Shown here: positions 1 through 8,803 of the stretch, one piece after another
Layout: the number at the start of each line of letters is the position of its first letter
How positions within the stretch are numbered: the first letter of the stretch is position 1
NCBI GenBank assembly: GCA_900539035.1
Contig: UQAU01000006.1
Coordinates: 11,905-75,904 of the forward strand
Direction: 5' to 3'
Source of the DNA: an uncultured Collinsella sp.
Lineage (GTDB): Bacteria > Actinomycetota > Coriobacteriia > Coriobacteriales > Coriobacteriaceae
Length of the DNA: 64,000 bases
Notes under the pieces: model-generated
The model's database searches: none
Told to the model about the DNA's origin: nothing
What the model saw: only the letters and a program-made list of their open reading frames with translations
Translations under genes and position numbers: made by a program

Positions 1-591
1 GCCCTTAAAGAAGGTCTCCTCCGTGGCGGGGAATTGCAGCGTCAAGTAGGGGCGTAGCGCGTCGTGGTTGACAGCCTTCTCAAACTTGGGATGGTCCAGG
101 AAGCTCTTGATCTCGGAGCCAAACAGCAGTGAGCCATCGGATGCCTGGTAGTAATAAAACGGCTTGATACCAAAGATGTCGCGAGCGCCGAAGAGTTTGT
201 TCTTGTTCTGGTCGTGAATCACGAACGCGTACATGCCGCGTAGGCGGTTGACCAGGTCCTCGCCCCACTCCTCGTAACCGTGTACCAGGACCTCGGTATC
301 GGCGTTGCAGTGGAAGGCGTAGCCGGCTGCCTCCAGCTCGGCGCGAAGCTCCTGGAAGTTGTAGATCTCTCCGTTGAAGACAATCGTGACCTTGCCGTCG
401 TCGCTCGACATGGGCTGAGCTCCAGCTTCGGAAAGATCGAGAATCGAAAGACGACGGAAGCCAAGGGCAACGTTGTCGACGATATGCTGGCCGCCCATAT
501 CGGGACCACGGTGGATGATGCGATTCATCATGGCCGTGAGAACCAGCTCACTCTGTTCATCTGTACCGGTAAAACCGACAAAACCGCACAT
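1..591 (-). CDS. asnB: Asparagine synthase (glutamine-hydrolysing), N-terminal part, cut by window edge
   Basis: The visible 197 residues are the class II glutamine amidotransferase domain that releases ammonia from glutamine so that aspartate can be amidated to asparagine. The nucleophile Cys2 follows the start Met (MCGFVGFTG). Family motifs are IIHRGPD, RRLSILDLS, the glutamine-binding FNGEIYN and GARDIFGIKPFYYY. The ATP-pyrophosphatase synthetase domain lies beyond the left edge. An AGAAAGGAT ribosome site precedes the ATG at 591. It is divergent from the Mur ligase gene. Asparagine synthase rather than another amidotransferase is inferred from the ordering and spacing of these motifs. Confidence 0.92.
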   Translation of the reverse strand, partial: MCGFVGFTGTDEQSELVLTAMMNRIIHRGPDMGGQHIVDNVALGFRRLSILDLSEAGAQPMSSDDGKVTIVFNGEIYNFQELRAELEAAGYAFHCNADTEVLVHGYEEWGEDLVNRLRGMYAFVIHDQNKNKLFGARDIFGIKPFYYYQASDGSLLFGSEIKSFLDHPKFEKAVNHDALRPYLTLQFPATEETFFKG

Positions 592-891
592 GCAAGATCC
601 TTTCTGCTGACGGCTCAGGTGTACTGCCGCAAGGATCGCGGCAGCTGATGTCAAATAATCTTTACTATCATGCCAATCTTTTGTTTCGTGATAGGGCATA
701 AGCGCCGAGCGAACCGAAAAAACCACGGCGTGACTCGTCCGGGCTTCCGGTAGCGGTTCCAAGATTTAGCAATCTGTGCCCGATACAAGATTGGGCGGCA
801 TATTACGATGGCTGCTAGTATTGAAAGGGTTTTGTTGAATCGGTTTGGTCTCGAGGCAATTGAGGCTGGGCTTAGCGAGAGAGGTCTTTGT
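592..891. other. Divergent intergenic region asnB / Mur ligase
   Basis: These 300 bases hold no gene. A perfect 7-bp inverted repeat (624-630 with 638-644) lies in the asnB leader, and a TTGACA-like -35 for asnB is readable on the minus strand at 649-654, without a convincing -10. A second small hairpin (agatt/aatct) is near 762-775. No known riboswitch was recognised. Confidence 0.4.
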
Positions 892-2409
892 ATGTCGAGT
901 CCGACACAAGAGAAGCTAACTCTGATGCGCTATATAGAGTTGCTCGAGGAAGATGACCTTGTTGTTTCCAGACCGAGCGCTTCGTGCGACCAGCGCATTG
1001 AGTTTGCAACTGATGACTCGCGCCAGGTGCGTCCGGGCACGTTGTTTGTCTGCAAGGGCCGTACGTTTAAGCGCGAGTACCTGCTTTCGGCAATCTCCGA
1101 TGGCGCCGTGGCCTACGTTTCCGAGGTCGATTACGATGTTGATCTTCCCGCGGTGATTGTGAGTGATATTCGTCGCACGCTCGCCGTGGTGGCAGATGCC
1201 TTTTATGGGCACCCGTCGGGTAAGGTGAAGGTCTGCGCCTTTACAGGCACCAAGGGCAAGTCGACCTGTAGCTTTTATCTGCGCGGCATTCTCGCCAACG
1301 AGGCCAAGCTTACGGGCTGTCATCGACCCGCTCTTAATACGGGCATTGAGTTCGACGACGGCATCGAGACGGGCCCTTCCAAACTGACGACCCCCGAATC
1401 CTTCATGCTGCAGTCTCGCATCGCGCATGCTGCGGAGGCGGGTGCCCCGTGGCTGGTTATGGAGGCATCGAGCCAGGGCCTCAAATACGAGCGCACGGGC
1501 AAGATCGCCTTTGAAGTCGGCGCCTTTACCAATATCGGCGAGGATCACATTTCGCCGATTGAGCATCCGACGCTCGAGGATTACTTTGCCAGCAAGCTCA
1601 AAATTTTCTCGCAGAGCCGTTTTGCCGTGGTCAATCTCGATATGGATAAAGTCGATCGTGTGCTCGAGGCGGCATCTCGTTGCGAACGTACGGTGACGTT
1701 CTCCCTGACCGACGAGCGTGCCGACGTGCTTGCGCTGGCGATTCGCAATGGTGACTGCGGCGTGGTGGCAACGGTGCGCACGCCCCGCTTTACGCGCGAC
1801 ATGGTGATTCCCACGCCGGTTAAATTCAATGTGTCCAACGCGCTTGCCGCTATTGCCTGCGCCGAGGCCCTGGGCATTTCCGAAGAGGGTATCGTCCATG
1901 GCTTTGAGGGCGTCTTCGTTCCTGGCCGTATGGAGCTCTATCCGTCCGTATCGGGCAAAATCTTGGGCGTCGTCGATTTTGCACATAACGGCATGAGCCT
2001 CGAGACACTTCTGCGCGACTTGCGCGAGAACTATCCCGAGCGCGAGCTGGCGGTTGTATTTGGCGCTACGGGCGGTAAGGGTGTCGATCGACGCACCACG
2101 ATGGGCATCGCCGCTGGCAAGTATGCCGACCGAATCGTGATTACCGAGGATGACCCCGGCCCCGAGGATGTCGAGGGTATTTGCGCCGAGATCGCGCGCA
2201 ACGTTCAAGCGCAGGGAAATGATAACTGGCAAATCGTGACTGATCGCGTTGCCGCTATCGAGACTGCCGTGCGCGAGACCGTCCGTCCTGCCGTGGTCAT
2301 CGTGACCGGTAAGGGCGAGGAAGAGTGTATGCTGCGCAAGAACGGACCCGAGCCTTGTGAGCGCGACGGTTCGATTCTCAAGCGCACCCTTGCGGCGTAC
2401 GATGCCTAA
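892..2409 (+). CDS. murE: Mur ligase family protein, MurE-like UDP-MurNAc-tripeptide synthetase
   Basis: Predicted 505-residue cytoplasmic ligase adding the third stem-peptide amino acid to UDP-MurNAc-L-Ala-D-Glu with ATP. Seen: the MurE-type N-terminal TDDSRQVRPG (nucleotide-precursor binding), Walker-type GTKGKST near residue 119-125, a central Mur ligase domain and C-terminal TGKGEE. The meso-DAP-selecting DNPR signature of classical MurE is replaced by DDPG, so the added residue is probably not DAP; Collinsella walls are reported to carry ornithine, but assignment to Orn or Lys is inference. The ATG at 892 is chosen because it follows a GAGAGAGG ribosome site and removes a poorly conserved 28-residue extension from 808. 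Confidence 0.85.
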   Translation: MSSPTQEKLTLMRYIELLEEDDLVVSRPSASCDQRIEFATDDSRQVRPGTLFVCKGRTFKREYLLSAISDGAVAYVSEVDYDVDLPAVIVSDIRRTLAVVADAFYGHPSGKVKVCAFTGTKGKSTCSFYLRGILANEAKLTGCHRPALNTGIEFDDGIETGPSKLTTPESFMLQSRIAHAAEAGAPWLVMEASSQGLKYERTGKIAFEVGAFTNIGEDHISPIEHPTLEDYFASKLKIFSQSRFAVVNLDMDKVDRVLEAASRCERTVTFSLTDERADVLALAIRNGDCGVVATVRTPRFTRDMVIPTPVKFNVSNALAAIACAEALGISEEGIVHGFEGVFVPGRMELYPSVSGKILGVVDFAHNGMSLETLLRDLRENYPERELAVVFGATGGKGVDRRTTMGIAAGKYADRIVITEDDPGPEDVEGICAEIARNVQAQGNDNWQIVTDRVAAIETAVRETVRPAVVIVTGKGEEECMLRKNGPEPCERDGSILKRTLAAYDA

Positions 2410-2443
2410 GACCAGAAGCCCCTTCTACGTAAATGGAGTGACC

Positions 2444-3355
2444 ATGTCCCACAATACCCTGCCGACCGTCGCTGAGCTTTCGGGCGAGATGCGCGAGCGT
2501 CTTGCCAAGGTTAAGTACGTCTTTACCGATCTGGACGCCACCATGCTCGCGCCCGGCTCGTGCGTGCTGCGCGACAACGACGGCAACCCCTCGACCAAGC
2601 TCGTCGAGGCTGTCGTGGCACTTGCCCGCGCCGGCATCCAGGTGGTCCCCACCTCGGGCCGCAACCGTACTATGATCCACGAGGACGCGCGCGTGCTCGG
2701 CCTCAACTCCTATATCGGCGAGATGGGCGGCCTGGTCATGTACGATCTCAAGGCCAACGATTGGGAGTATCTGACCGGCGACATGCCCTACGACCCCGCC
2801 TGCGGCCTCACACCGCATCAGGTGATCGAGCAGACTGGCGTGTGCGAGGAGATTCTCGCCCGCTGGCCGCATAAGATCGAGTACCACAATGACATGTCGA
2901 CTGGCTACAAGTACCGCGAGGTCACCGTCGGCATGCGCGGCGATGTGCCCGACGACGAGGTCCAGGCCATCCTGGACGAGGCCGGCTGCGGCCTGGTCTG
3001 GGCCTGCAACGGTCACCTGACGCATCTGTCCAAGCCGACGACGCTCGAGCTCGAACGCGTCGAGGACGGCCGCGCGTTTAACATCAATCCCGCCGGCCTC
3101 AACAAGGGCGTTGCCATCGCACGTTTCTGTGAGCGCCTGGGTATCGAGCGCGAGGAGACGCTGGCGCTCGGCGATTCCGAGTCCGACTTCTACATGGCTG
3201 ACCACGTGGGTACGTTCTGCCTGGTCGAGAACGGTTTGACCAGCGCCGGCGCGCCCGAGTTCCTGGATGCCTGCAATAACGCCTACGTCACGCGCGGAAA
3301 GATTGTCGACGGCTGGGCGGCAACGGCAGAGCTGCTCGTCGCGGCCCGCTCGTAG
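2444..3355 (+). CDS. HAD-superfamily hydrolase, Cof-type phosphatase
   Basis: A 303-residue cytosolic phosphatase of the HAD superfamily. Motif I appears as FTDLDATM (nucleophile Asp with Asp+2), motif II as TSGRN, and the Mg-binding motif IV as ALGDSESDFYM near the C terminus. The large insertion between motifs II and III is a type IIB (Cof) cap. Substrates of this family are usually small phosphorylated metabolites and cannot be named here. The ATG at 2444 is preferred over an in-frame upstream start inside the Mur ligase gene. It lies 34 nt after that gene, in one run with murI. Confidence 0.85.
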   Translation: MSHNTLPTVAELSGEMRERLAKVKYVFTDLDATMLAPGSCVLRDNDGNPSTKLVEAVVALARAGIQVVPTSGRNRTMIHEDARVLGLNSYIGEMGGLVMYDLKANDWEYLTGDMPYDPACGLTPHQVIEQTGVCEEILARWPHKIEYHNDMSTGYKYREVTVGMRGDVPDDEVQAILDEAGCGLVWACNGHLTHLSKPTTLELERVEDGRAFNINPAGLNKGVAIARFCERLGIEREETLALGDSESDFYMADHVGTFCLVENGLTSAGAPEFLDACNNAYVTRGKIVDGWAATAELLVAARS

Positions 3356-3408
3356 TGCGGTCCTATCGTTCTGAGCCATATCTTTTCGAGAGAGAATCTG
3401 GTGAGGTA

Positions 3409-4293
3409 ATGTCCGATATCGAGAATCTGGCAGGTGACACGCGCCCGATCGGTGTGTTCGACTCGGGCCTGGGCGGTCTGACGGTTGCGCGCGCGATTGC
3501 GACGGCGTTGCCGCACGAGTCCGTCTACTACTTTGGCGACACCAAGCGCTGCCCCTACGGCACCCGCACCGAGGACGAGGTGCGCACATTTGCACTGCAG
3601 GCGGGCCGTTGGCTGTCGAAGCACGACGTCAAGATCATGGTCATCGCCTGCAATACGGCGACCGCTGCGGCCTTGCGCTTGGCCCAGCAGGTGCTCGACG
3701 TCCCCGTCATCGGTGTGATCGCACCGGGCGCACGCGCGGCAATCAACAGCACCCGCACGCGCCGGGTGGGCGTGCTCGCCACCAACCTCACCATTCGCTC
3801 AGGCGCTTACACGCGTGCCATTCAGGACCTGGATGCCGGCGTCGACGTATACGGCTGCCCTGCCTCGAGCTTTGTCGAGGTCGTTGAGCACGAGCTCGCC
3901 TCGGGCGCACATCTGCAAGAGCAGTGGCTCGAGAACGAGGACATCTTTGATACGCCTGCCGTGCGCGCGCTGGTCGGCGCCACGGTTGAGCCGCTGCGCG
4001 ACCACGGCATCGATACCGTGGTACTCGGTTGCACGCATTTTCCGCTGCTCGTGGGGCCTATTCGCCATGCGCTGGGTCCCGGAGTGCGCGTGGTGAGCTC
4101 CGCCGAGGAGACCACGCGCGAGCTGACCGATATTCTCACGCGCCGCGAGCAGCTGGCAGGCGACGCAGCCGAGCCGCAGCATCGTTTTGCAACGACGGCC
4201 GATAACATTGCTGAGTTTGCGGTGGCGGGCAGTTTTATCTTTGGCCAGCCGCTCAAAAGCATTGAGCATATCGATATCGACGAACTGAAATAG
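3409..4293 (+). CDS. murI: Glutamate racemase
   Basis: A 294-residue cofactor-independent racemase making D-glutamate for the peptidoglycan stem peptide, which fits the Mur ligase two genes upstream. The motifs seen are GVFDSGLGGLTV (phosphate/substrate loop), ACNTATA with the first catalytic Cys, and GCTHFPLL with the second. The start at 3409 follows a GTGAGGT ribosome site; the frame is open further upstream but only across the intergenic junction. The gene is probably co-transcribed with the preceding HAD phosphatase gene (53 nt gap). Confidence 0.95.
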   Translation: MSDIENLAGDTRPIGVFDSGLGGLTVARAIATALPHESVYYFGDTKRCPYGTRTEDEVRTFALQAGRWLSKHDVKIMVIACNTATAAALRLAQQVLDVPVIGVIAPGARAAINSTRTRRVGVLATNLTIRSGAYTRAIQDLDAGVDVYGCPASSFVEVVEHELASGAHLQEQWLENEDIFDTPAVRALVGATVEPLRDHGIDTVVLGCTHFPLLVGPIRHALGPGVRVVSSAEETTRELTDILTRREQLAGDAAEPQHRFATTADNIAEFAVAGSFIFGQPLKSIEHIDIDELK

Positions 4294-4348
4294 ATATAAG
4301 GTCACCGACCAAAGGCTCACGTTCACCTTTTGCCGAAAGGATATTTCT

Positions 4349-5074
4349 ATGGAGTACATGCAGGTCAATCGCGCCAACGACCGCGCCGCCGATGAGCTGC
4401 GCCCCATCAAGCTTACTCGCGGTGTCATGAAGCACGCCCACGGTTCGTGCCTGGCCGAGTTTGGCGATACGCGCGTGCTGTGCGCTGCCACCATCGAGGA
4501 GGGCGTGCCGGGCTGGCGCAAGGGCGCCAAGGCCGGTTGGGTAACGGCGGAGTATGCCATGCTGCCGGCATCGACCGGCAAGCGCTGCAAGCGCGAGCAC
4601 GCCAACCGCAAGGGTCGCTCCATGGAGATTGAGCGTCTGATCGGCCGCAGCCTACGCACCGTCGTCAACATGAAGGCGCTCGGCGAGTACACCGTCACCG
4701 TCGACTGCGACGTGATTCAGGCAGACGGCGGCACGCGAACGGCGAGCATTACCGGCGCCTGGGTGGCGCTGCACGACGCCCTTGCCATGTGGGTCGAGGC
4801 GGGTAAGCTCGAGCGCATTCCGCTCACGGGCCAGGTCGCCGCGATTTCCATGGGCGTTGTCGACGGCAACACCCTGCTCGACCTGGATTATTCCGAGGAC
4901 AGTCACGCCGAGGTCGACATGAACCTTGTCGCCACCGATACCGGTGAGATGATCGAGCTTCAGGGCACTGGCGAGCAGGCGCCCTTCGACCGCAAGCGCC
5001 TCAATTCCCTGCTCGATTTGGGCGACAAGGGCATTGCCGAGCTCATCGAGCTCCAGCGCCAAGCCCTCGCCTAA
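4349..5074 (+). CDS. rph: Ribonuclease PH
   Basis: A 241-residue phosphate-dependent 3'-5' exoribonuclease trimming tRNA 3' ends, forming a hexameric ring. The sequence has the family N terminus (NRANDRAADELRPIKLTRG), AEYAMLPAST, and the phosphate-binding GTRTASITGAWVALHDAL region, and ends at the usual length. A GAAAGGAT ribosome site lies 7 nt before the ATG. It clusters with rdgB and dtd, a common grouping of tRNA and nucleotide quality-control enzymes. Confidence 0.96.
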   Translation: MEYMQVNRANDRAADELRPIKLTRGVMKHAHGSCLAEFGDTRVLCAATIEEGVPGWRKGAKAGWVTAEYAMLPASTGKRCKREHANRKGRSMEIERLIGRSLRTVVNMKALGEYTVTVDCDVIQADGGTRTASITGAWVALHDALAMWVEAGKLERIPLTGQVAAISMGVVDGNTLLDLDYSEDSHAEVDMNLVATDTGEMIELQGTGEQAPFDRKRLNSLLDLGDKGIAELIELQRQALA

Positions 5075-5214
5075 CCTACCAAAAAGGGATGTTAATTATG
5101 ACAGGTTTTATCTGCGGAAACGCCGATAGATAAGGTTGATGCCACATGAAAGGGGAGACGCCGAAGGGCCAGTCCCTTTTACGTGACTTTGCTATACGGA
5201 CAAGGAGACCACTC

Positions 5215-5856
5215 ATGGCACTTGAGAAGATCGACATCGACACCCTCGACCCGGCGGCGACCATCGTCGTGGCAACGGGCAACGCCCATAAGCTCACCGA
5301 GATCGAGGCCATTTTGGGCAAGGTTATGCCCGAGGTTCGCTTTGTGGCGCTCGGTCAGCTGGGCGATTTTGAGGACCCCGAGGAAAACGGTACGACGTTT
5401 TTGGAGAACGCCATCATCAAGGCGCAGGCTGCCGTCGAAGAGACGGGGCTCATGGCCATTGCCGACGATTCGGGCCTGGTCGTTGACGCGCTGGATGGTG
5501 AGCCCGGTGTGTATAGCGCGCGCTACGCGGGCGTTCACGGCGACGATGCCGCCAACAATGCCAAACTGCTCGTGAATCTGGAGGGCGTGGCCGACGAGGA
5601 CCGCACTGCGCGCTTTATGAGCGTCGTCGCGCTCATCGACACGGATGGTTTGGTCACCTATGGTGAAGGCGCCTGCGAGGGCGTTATCGCACACGAGGGT
5701 CGCGGCGATCACGGCTTTGGCTACGACCCGCTGTTCCTGCCGGTCGACACGCCGGGCAAGACCATGGCCGAGCTGACGGCGGACGAGAAGAACGCCATCA
5801 GCCATCGATTCCATGCGCTCCAGCACCTATCCGCCAAACTGACGGGCGAGGAGTAG
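5215..5856 (+). CDS. rdgB: XTP/dITP diphosphatase (non-canonical purine NTP pyrophosphatase)
   Basis: A 213-residue Ham1/RdgB enzyme that hydrolyses dITP, XTP and related deaminated purine nucleotides to monophosphates, keeping them out of DNA and RNA. Diagnostic motifs are VVATGNAHKLTEI at the N terminus, FLENAIIKA, ADDSGLVVDALDGEPGVYSARYAG, and GFGYDPLF with the C-terminal SHR. The ATG at 5215 follows AAGGAGA; an upstream in-frame start at 5146 would add 23 unconserved residues. It directly precedes dtd (3 nt gap). Confidence 0.95.
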   Translation: MALEKIDIDTLDPAATIVVATGNAHKLTEIEAILGKVMPEVRFVALGQLGDFEDPEENGTTFLENAIIKAQAAVEETGLMAIADDSGLVVDALDGEPGVYSARYAGVHGDDAANNAKLLVNLEGVADEDRTARFMSVVALIDTDGLVTYGEGACEGVIAHEGRGDHGFGYDPLFLPVDTPGKTMAELTADEKNAISHRFHALQHLSAKLTGEE

Positions 5857-5859
5857 GCC

Positions 5860-6306
5860 GTGCGTGCGGTAGTGCAGCGCGTGCTCAACGCCGGCGTGAC
5901 GGTCGACGGTGAGTGCGTGGGCAAAATTGGGCGCGGCTATTTGGTGCTGCTGGGCGTGGGCCACGGCGACACGCGCGCCGAGGCCGATAAGCTGTGGGGA
6001 AAGCTCCGGGGCTTGCGCATTAACGAGGACGAGAACGGCAAGACCAACCTGGCACTTGCCGATGTCGACGGCGAGGTTCTCGTGGTGTCGCAGTTCACGC
6101 TGTTCGCCGATTGCCGTCACGGCCGCCGTCCATCGTTTACGGATGCTGGCGCCCCCGATGTCGCCAACGAGCTCTACGAGTACTTCCTGACGCTCGTTCG
6201 CCAAGATGTCGAACACGTGGCGCACGGCATCTTTGGCGCCGATATGAAAGTCGATCTCGTCAACGACGGCCCATTCACCATCGTCTTGGACACCGATAGT
6301 CTGTAA
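5860..6306 (+). CDS. dtd: D-aminoacyl-tRNA deacylase
   Basis: A 148-residue homodimeric proofreading enzyme that removes D-amino acids and glycine wrongly attached to tRNA. It begins with the standard MRAVVQRV, has the SQFTL active-site strand, and the C-terminal Gly-cisPro element in NDGPFT. The start is GTG (5860), set by conservation of the first residues; the ribosome site is inside the end of rdgB (GAGGAG), implying translational coupling. Confidence 0.95.
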   Translation: MRAVVQRVLNAGVTVDGECVGKIGRGYLVLLGVGHGDTRAEADKLWGKLRGLRINEDENGKTNLALADVDGEVLVVSQFTLFADCRHGRRPSFTDAGAPDVANELYEYFLTLVRQDVEHVAHGIFGADMKVDLVNDGPFTIVLDTDSL

Positions 6307-6339
6307 GTAGTCAATTTGGGACCGGGCTTTTTTAGCTAC

Positions 6340-6369
6340 TTGCGTATGGCCACAACAGGGTGCTATAGT
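6340..6369 (+). promoter_or_regulatory. Promoter for veg-ispE
   Basis: A TTGCGT -35 (6340-6345) and TATAGT -10 (6364-6369) are separated by 18 bp, 68 bp upstream of the veg start. Strong promoters upstream of veg are typical in Gram-positive bacteria. Confidence 0.6.
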
Positions 6370-6436
6370 ATTAGAGTTTTGTCTATCTTAGGGGTATTAT
6401 CCCCTTTTTGAATTGCACCTTCTGGAGGCCCTGTTC

Positions 6437-6733
6437 ATGGAAGAGATGGAAGTCAATCACGTCGACGACATCCACGAGAAGCTGACCGATATGGTGGGCG
6501 ATCGCGTTAAGGTGAAGGCCAACATGGGCCGCACCCGCGTCGTCGAGCGCATGGGCACCATCAAGAGCGTCCATCCGGCAGTCTTTATCGTCGAGGTCGA
6601 CGAGCGCCGTGGCCGCAAGTCGCGTCAGTCCTACCAGTATATTGATGTTCTCACCGGCCAGGTCGAGCTGTTCGACCCCGAGAGCGGCGAGCACATTTTT
6701 ACCCCGCTCGGCAATCAGCTCGAGGAGCACTAG
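6437..6733 (+). CDS. veg: Veg family protein (DUF1021)
   Basis: A 98-residue protein of the Veg family, linked in Bacillus subtilis to biofilm-gene stimulation. Recognised from the pattern VGDRVKVKANMGRTRVVERMGTI followed by FIVEVDERR and a QSYQYIDVLTGQVEL strand, a small beta-barrel-like fold. The ATG at 6437 is 8 nt after GGAGG and excludes eight upstream codons. Gene order veg-ispE is the same as in Bacillus, supporting the identification. Confidence 0.88.
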   Translation: MEEMEVNHVDDIHEKLTDMVGDRVKVKANMGRTRVVERMGTIKSVHPAVFIVEVDERRGRKSRQSYQYIDVLTGQVELFDPESGEHIFTPLGNQLEEH

Positions 6734-6735
6734 CG

Positions 6736-7632
6736 GTGACCGATTGGTCCCTGACCCTTTCCGCGCCGGCAAAGATCAACCTCTATCTGGGGGTTCATAC
6801 CGAGCGCGACGACCGCGGCTACCATAAGGTCAATTCCCTGATGGCAGCCGTCGGTCTTGCCGATATCGTGACGATCGCCCCGGCGCAGGAGCTGACCGTC
6901 CAGACGATTCCGGCATCCGACTTTCCCATGCAAAAGAATACGACGTATCGTGCGGCTGCTGCTATGGCCGAGCATTATGGTCGCGAAGCCAACTTCTGCA
7001 TCACGATCGAGAAGCGCATCCCGTTGTGTGCCGGCCTGGGCGGTCCTTCGACGGATGCCGCGGCGGTCATTGTCGCCTTGGCAGAGAGCTGGGGTATCGA
7101 TCGTGCCGATCCCGCGCTGGACAACATTGCGCGCGGCATTGGCGCCGACGTTCCCTTCTTTTTGCACGCCAGCCCTGCATTTTACGTGGGTGGGGGAGAC
7201 GTGCTGGCAACCGAGTACCCCGCACTACCCGCGACACCCGTCGTGCTGGTCAAGCCGCGCGAGGCAAGCATTTCAACAATTGAAGCCTATCGACGTTTTG
7301 ACGAGACCCCAGCGCCTGCGGACAAGCCCGGAGCGATTGCATCTGCCCTTCGCTCGGGAGATGCAGAGGCGGCCTACGCGCTCGTCCACAACAACCTGGG
7401 TGTCATTTCCGCGCAGATGGAGCCGCGGATTCAAACGGTGCTCGACTGGCTTCGTTCACAGGACGGTACCATTGCCGTAAACGTGTGCGGTTCGGGTGCC
7501 TGTTCGTTTGCTCTCTGCGATACCGCCGCCACGGCAGTCAATCTTGCGGCAGACGCTCAACAAAACGGCTGGTGGGCTTATGCAACGGAGCTCGTTTCCG
7601 ACACGGTTCGCATTGAAGCGCCAAAGAAGTAA
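6736..7632 (+). CDS. ispE: 4-diphosphocytidyl-2-C-methyl-D-erythritol kinase
   Basis: A 298-residue GHMP kinase of the MEP isoprenoid pathway, phosphorylating CDP-ME at the 2-hydroxyl. It has the N-terminal APAKINLYLGV, the ATP-binding PLCAGLGGPSTDAA, and the C-terminal VCGSGACSFAL. It starts with GTG at 6736, two nt after veg, so translational coupling is likely. The next pathway genes ispD and ispF are in the same window at 22-23 kb. Confidence 0.95.
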   Translation: MTDWSLTLSAPAKINLYLGVHTERDDRGYHKVNSLMAAVGLADIVTIAPAQELTVQTIPASDFPMQKNTTYRAAAAMAEHYGREANFCITIEKRIPLCAGLGGPSTDAAAVIVALAESWGIDRADPALDNIARGIGADVPFFLHASPAFYVGGGDVLATEYPALPATPVVLVKPREASISTIEAYRRFDETPAPADKPGAIASALRSGDAEAAYALVHNNLGVISAQMEPRIQTVLDWLRSQDGTIAVNVCGSGACSFALCDTAATAVNLAADAQQNGWWAYATELVSDTVRIEAPKK

Positions 7633-7681
7633 AAATTTCTCTGGCACACGACGGAAATCTTTGTTACTATAGTCGAGCTAA

Positions 7682-7758
7682 CGGGTTGTGGCTCAGTTTG
7701 GTAGAGCACTGCGTTCGGGACGCAGGGGTCGCTGGTTCAAATCCAGTCAACCCGACCA
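7682..7758 (+). tRNA. tRNA-Pro (CGG)
   Basis: A complete cloverleaf with encoded CCA: acceptor CGGGTTG/CAACCCG, anticodon stem CTGCG/CGCAG and loop ttcggga giving anticodon CGG. A TACTATAGT extended -10-like sequence at 7665-7673 lies just upstream and is the likely promoter. Confidence 0.97.
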
Positions 7759-7768
7759 GAGCATGAGG

Positions 7769-7797
7769 AGGGACCGCTTCTTGCGGTCCCTTTTTTT
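7769..7797 (+). terminator. Intrinsic terminator after tRNA-Pro
   Basis: A perfect 9-bp stem (AGGGACCGC/GCGGTCCCT) with a 5-nt loop is followed by seven T. Confidence 0.95.
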
Positions 7798-7870
7798 AGC
7801 TATTGTTGTGATACCGCGATACCCGCGGTATACTCATTCGAGCTTGTCTCGCTGTATTGTGGAGGTCTAC

Positions 7871-8146
7871 ATGTTTGGACTGAGGGCTCCTGAGCTCATC
7901 ATTATTCTCGTTGTTGTCCTGATTATCTTTGGACCTAAGAACCTGCCGAAACTCGGTAAGTCCCTCGGCTCTACCGTCAAGAATATCCGCGAGGGTATGG
8001 AGGGCGACGATAAGGGCGAAACCAAGCAGGCCGAGGACGTTGTGGTCGAGGAGTCCAAGGAGGACAAGGAGATCGCAGAGCTCGAGGCCAAGCTCGCTGC
8101 CGCCAAGCAAAAGAAGGCAGAGGACAGCGACGCGGACGCAGAGTAG
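7871..8146 (+). CDS. tatA: Twin-arginine translocase subunit TatA
   Basis: A 91-residue protein with one N-terminal membrane helix (ELIIILVVVLIIF), the conserved hinge FGPKNLPKLGKSLG, an amphipathic helix, and a charged Glu/Lys-rich tail. TatA oligomers form the pore for folded Tat substrates; a Tat-type lipoprotein signal occurs in this window at 47494. No tatC is present here. The ATG at 7871 follows GGAGG; longer in-frame starts run back through the tRNA and are not used. TatA and TatB cannot be separated with certainty, but a lone gene of this length usually serves as TatA. Confidence 0.92.
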   Translation: MFGLRAPELIIILVVVLIIFGPKNLPKLGKSLGSTVKNIREGMEGDDKGETKQAEDVVVEESKEDKEIAELEAKLAAAKQKKAEDSDADAE

Positions 8147-8171
8147 TCCCATCCCTTTGGGGTGAGCACCT

Positions 8172-8205
8172 GACCGGCTTGCCCGCAGGCTAGCCGGTCT
8201 TTTTC
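8172..8205 (+). terminator. Intrinsic terminator after tatA
   Basis: An 8-bp stem GACCGGCT/AGCCGGTC with a 12-nt loop is followed by five T. Confidence 0.9.
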
Positions 8206-8253
8206 GTTTTTGTTGACAGTTGATCGTTACATCATAGTTGGGGAGATATCCGT

Positions 8254-8724
8254 ATGGACGCAAGCCAGATCGTACTGACCGCTGAGGGCCGCCAGAAGCT
8301 CGTCGAGGAGCTCGCTTGGCGTGAGGGCGATTACGCCAAGGAGATCGTCGAGGACATCAAGGAAGCCCGCGCGTTCGGCGACCTTTCGGAGAACTCCGAG
8401 TACGATGCCGCCAAGGACAAGCAGGCACAGAACGCCGCCCGTATCGCCGAGATTCAGGCCATCCTCGCCAACGCTCAGATCGCTGCCAGCACGGGCGACC
8501 TAACCGTCTCCATTGGCTCGACTGTTACCCTGGTCGACCCCAACGGTGAGCTCATCGAGGTCACGCTTGTCGGTACCACCGAGACCAACTCGCTTGAGCA
8601 CAAGATTTCCAACGAGTCTCCGGTCGGCCACGCCATCATCGGTCACGGCGAGGGCGACTCCGTCGAGGTCGTTACGCCTTCCGGCAAGACTCGCGTCTAC
8701 ACCATCGCCAAGATCGCACGCTAG
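8254..8724 (+). CDS. greA: Transcription elongation factor GreA
   Basis: A 156-residue RNA polymerase secondary-channel factor that stimulates cleavage of backtracked RNA. It shows the N-terminal coiled coil with the catalytic-tip acidic pair in ARAFGDLSENSEYDAAK, and the C-terminal FKBP-like domain (ISNESPVGHAIIGHGEGD). A GGGGAGAT ribosome site precedes the ATG. A TTGACA hexamer is at 8213-8218 but lacks a properly spaced -10. The pair greA-lysS is a common actinobacterial and Firmicutes neighbourhood. Confidence 0.96.
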   Translation: MDASQIVLTAEGRQKLVEELAWREGDYAKEIVEDIKEARAFGDLSENSEYDAAKDKQAQNAARIAEIQAILANAQIAASTGDLTVSIGSTVTLVDPNGELIEVTLVGTTETNSLEHKISNESPVGHAIIGHGEGDSVEVVTPSGKTRVYTIAKIAR

Positions 8725-8803
8725 ACCACGGTCCCGCGTAAAGGTATGTTTTCGCTCCCTGGGACCGAATCCTGGGGAGCGTTTTAGTTTGAGGAGCTAA
8801 CTT

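Noticed and set aside
8213..8242. Consensus promoter for greA
   Set aside because: TTGACA is present, but the nearest -10-like hexamer is only 14 bp away, too close for a normal sigma-70 promoter.
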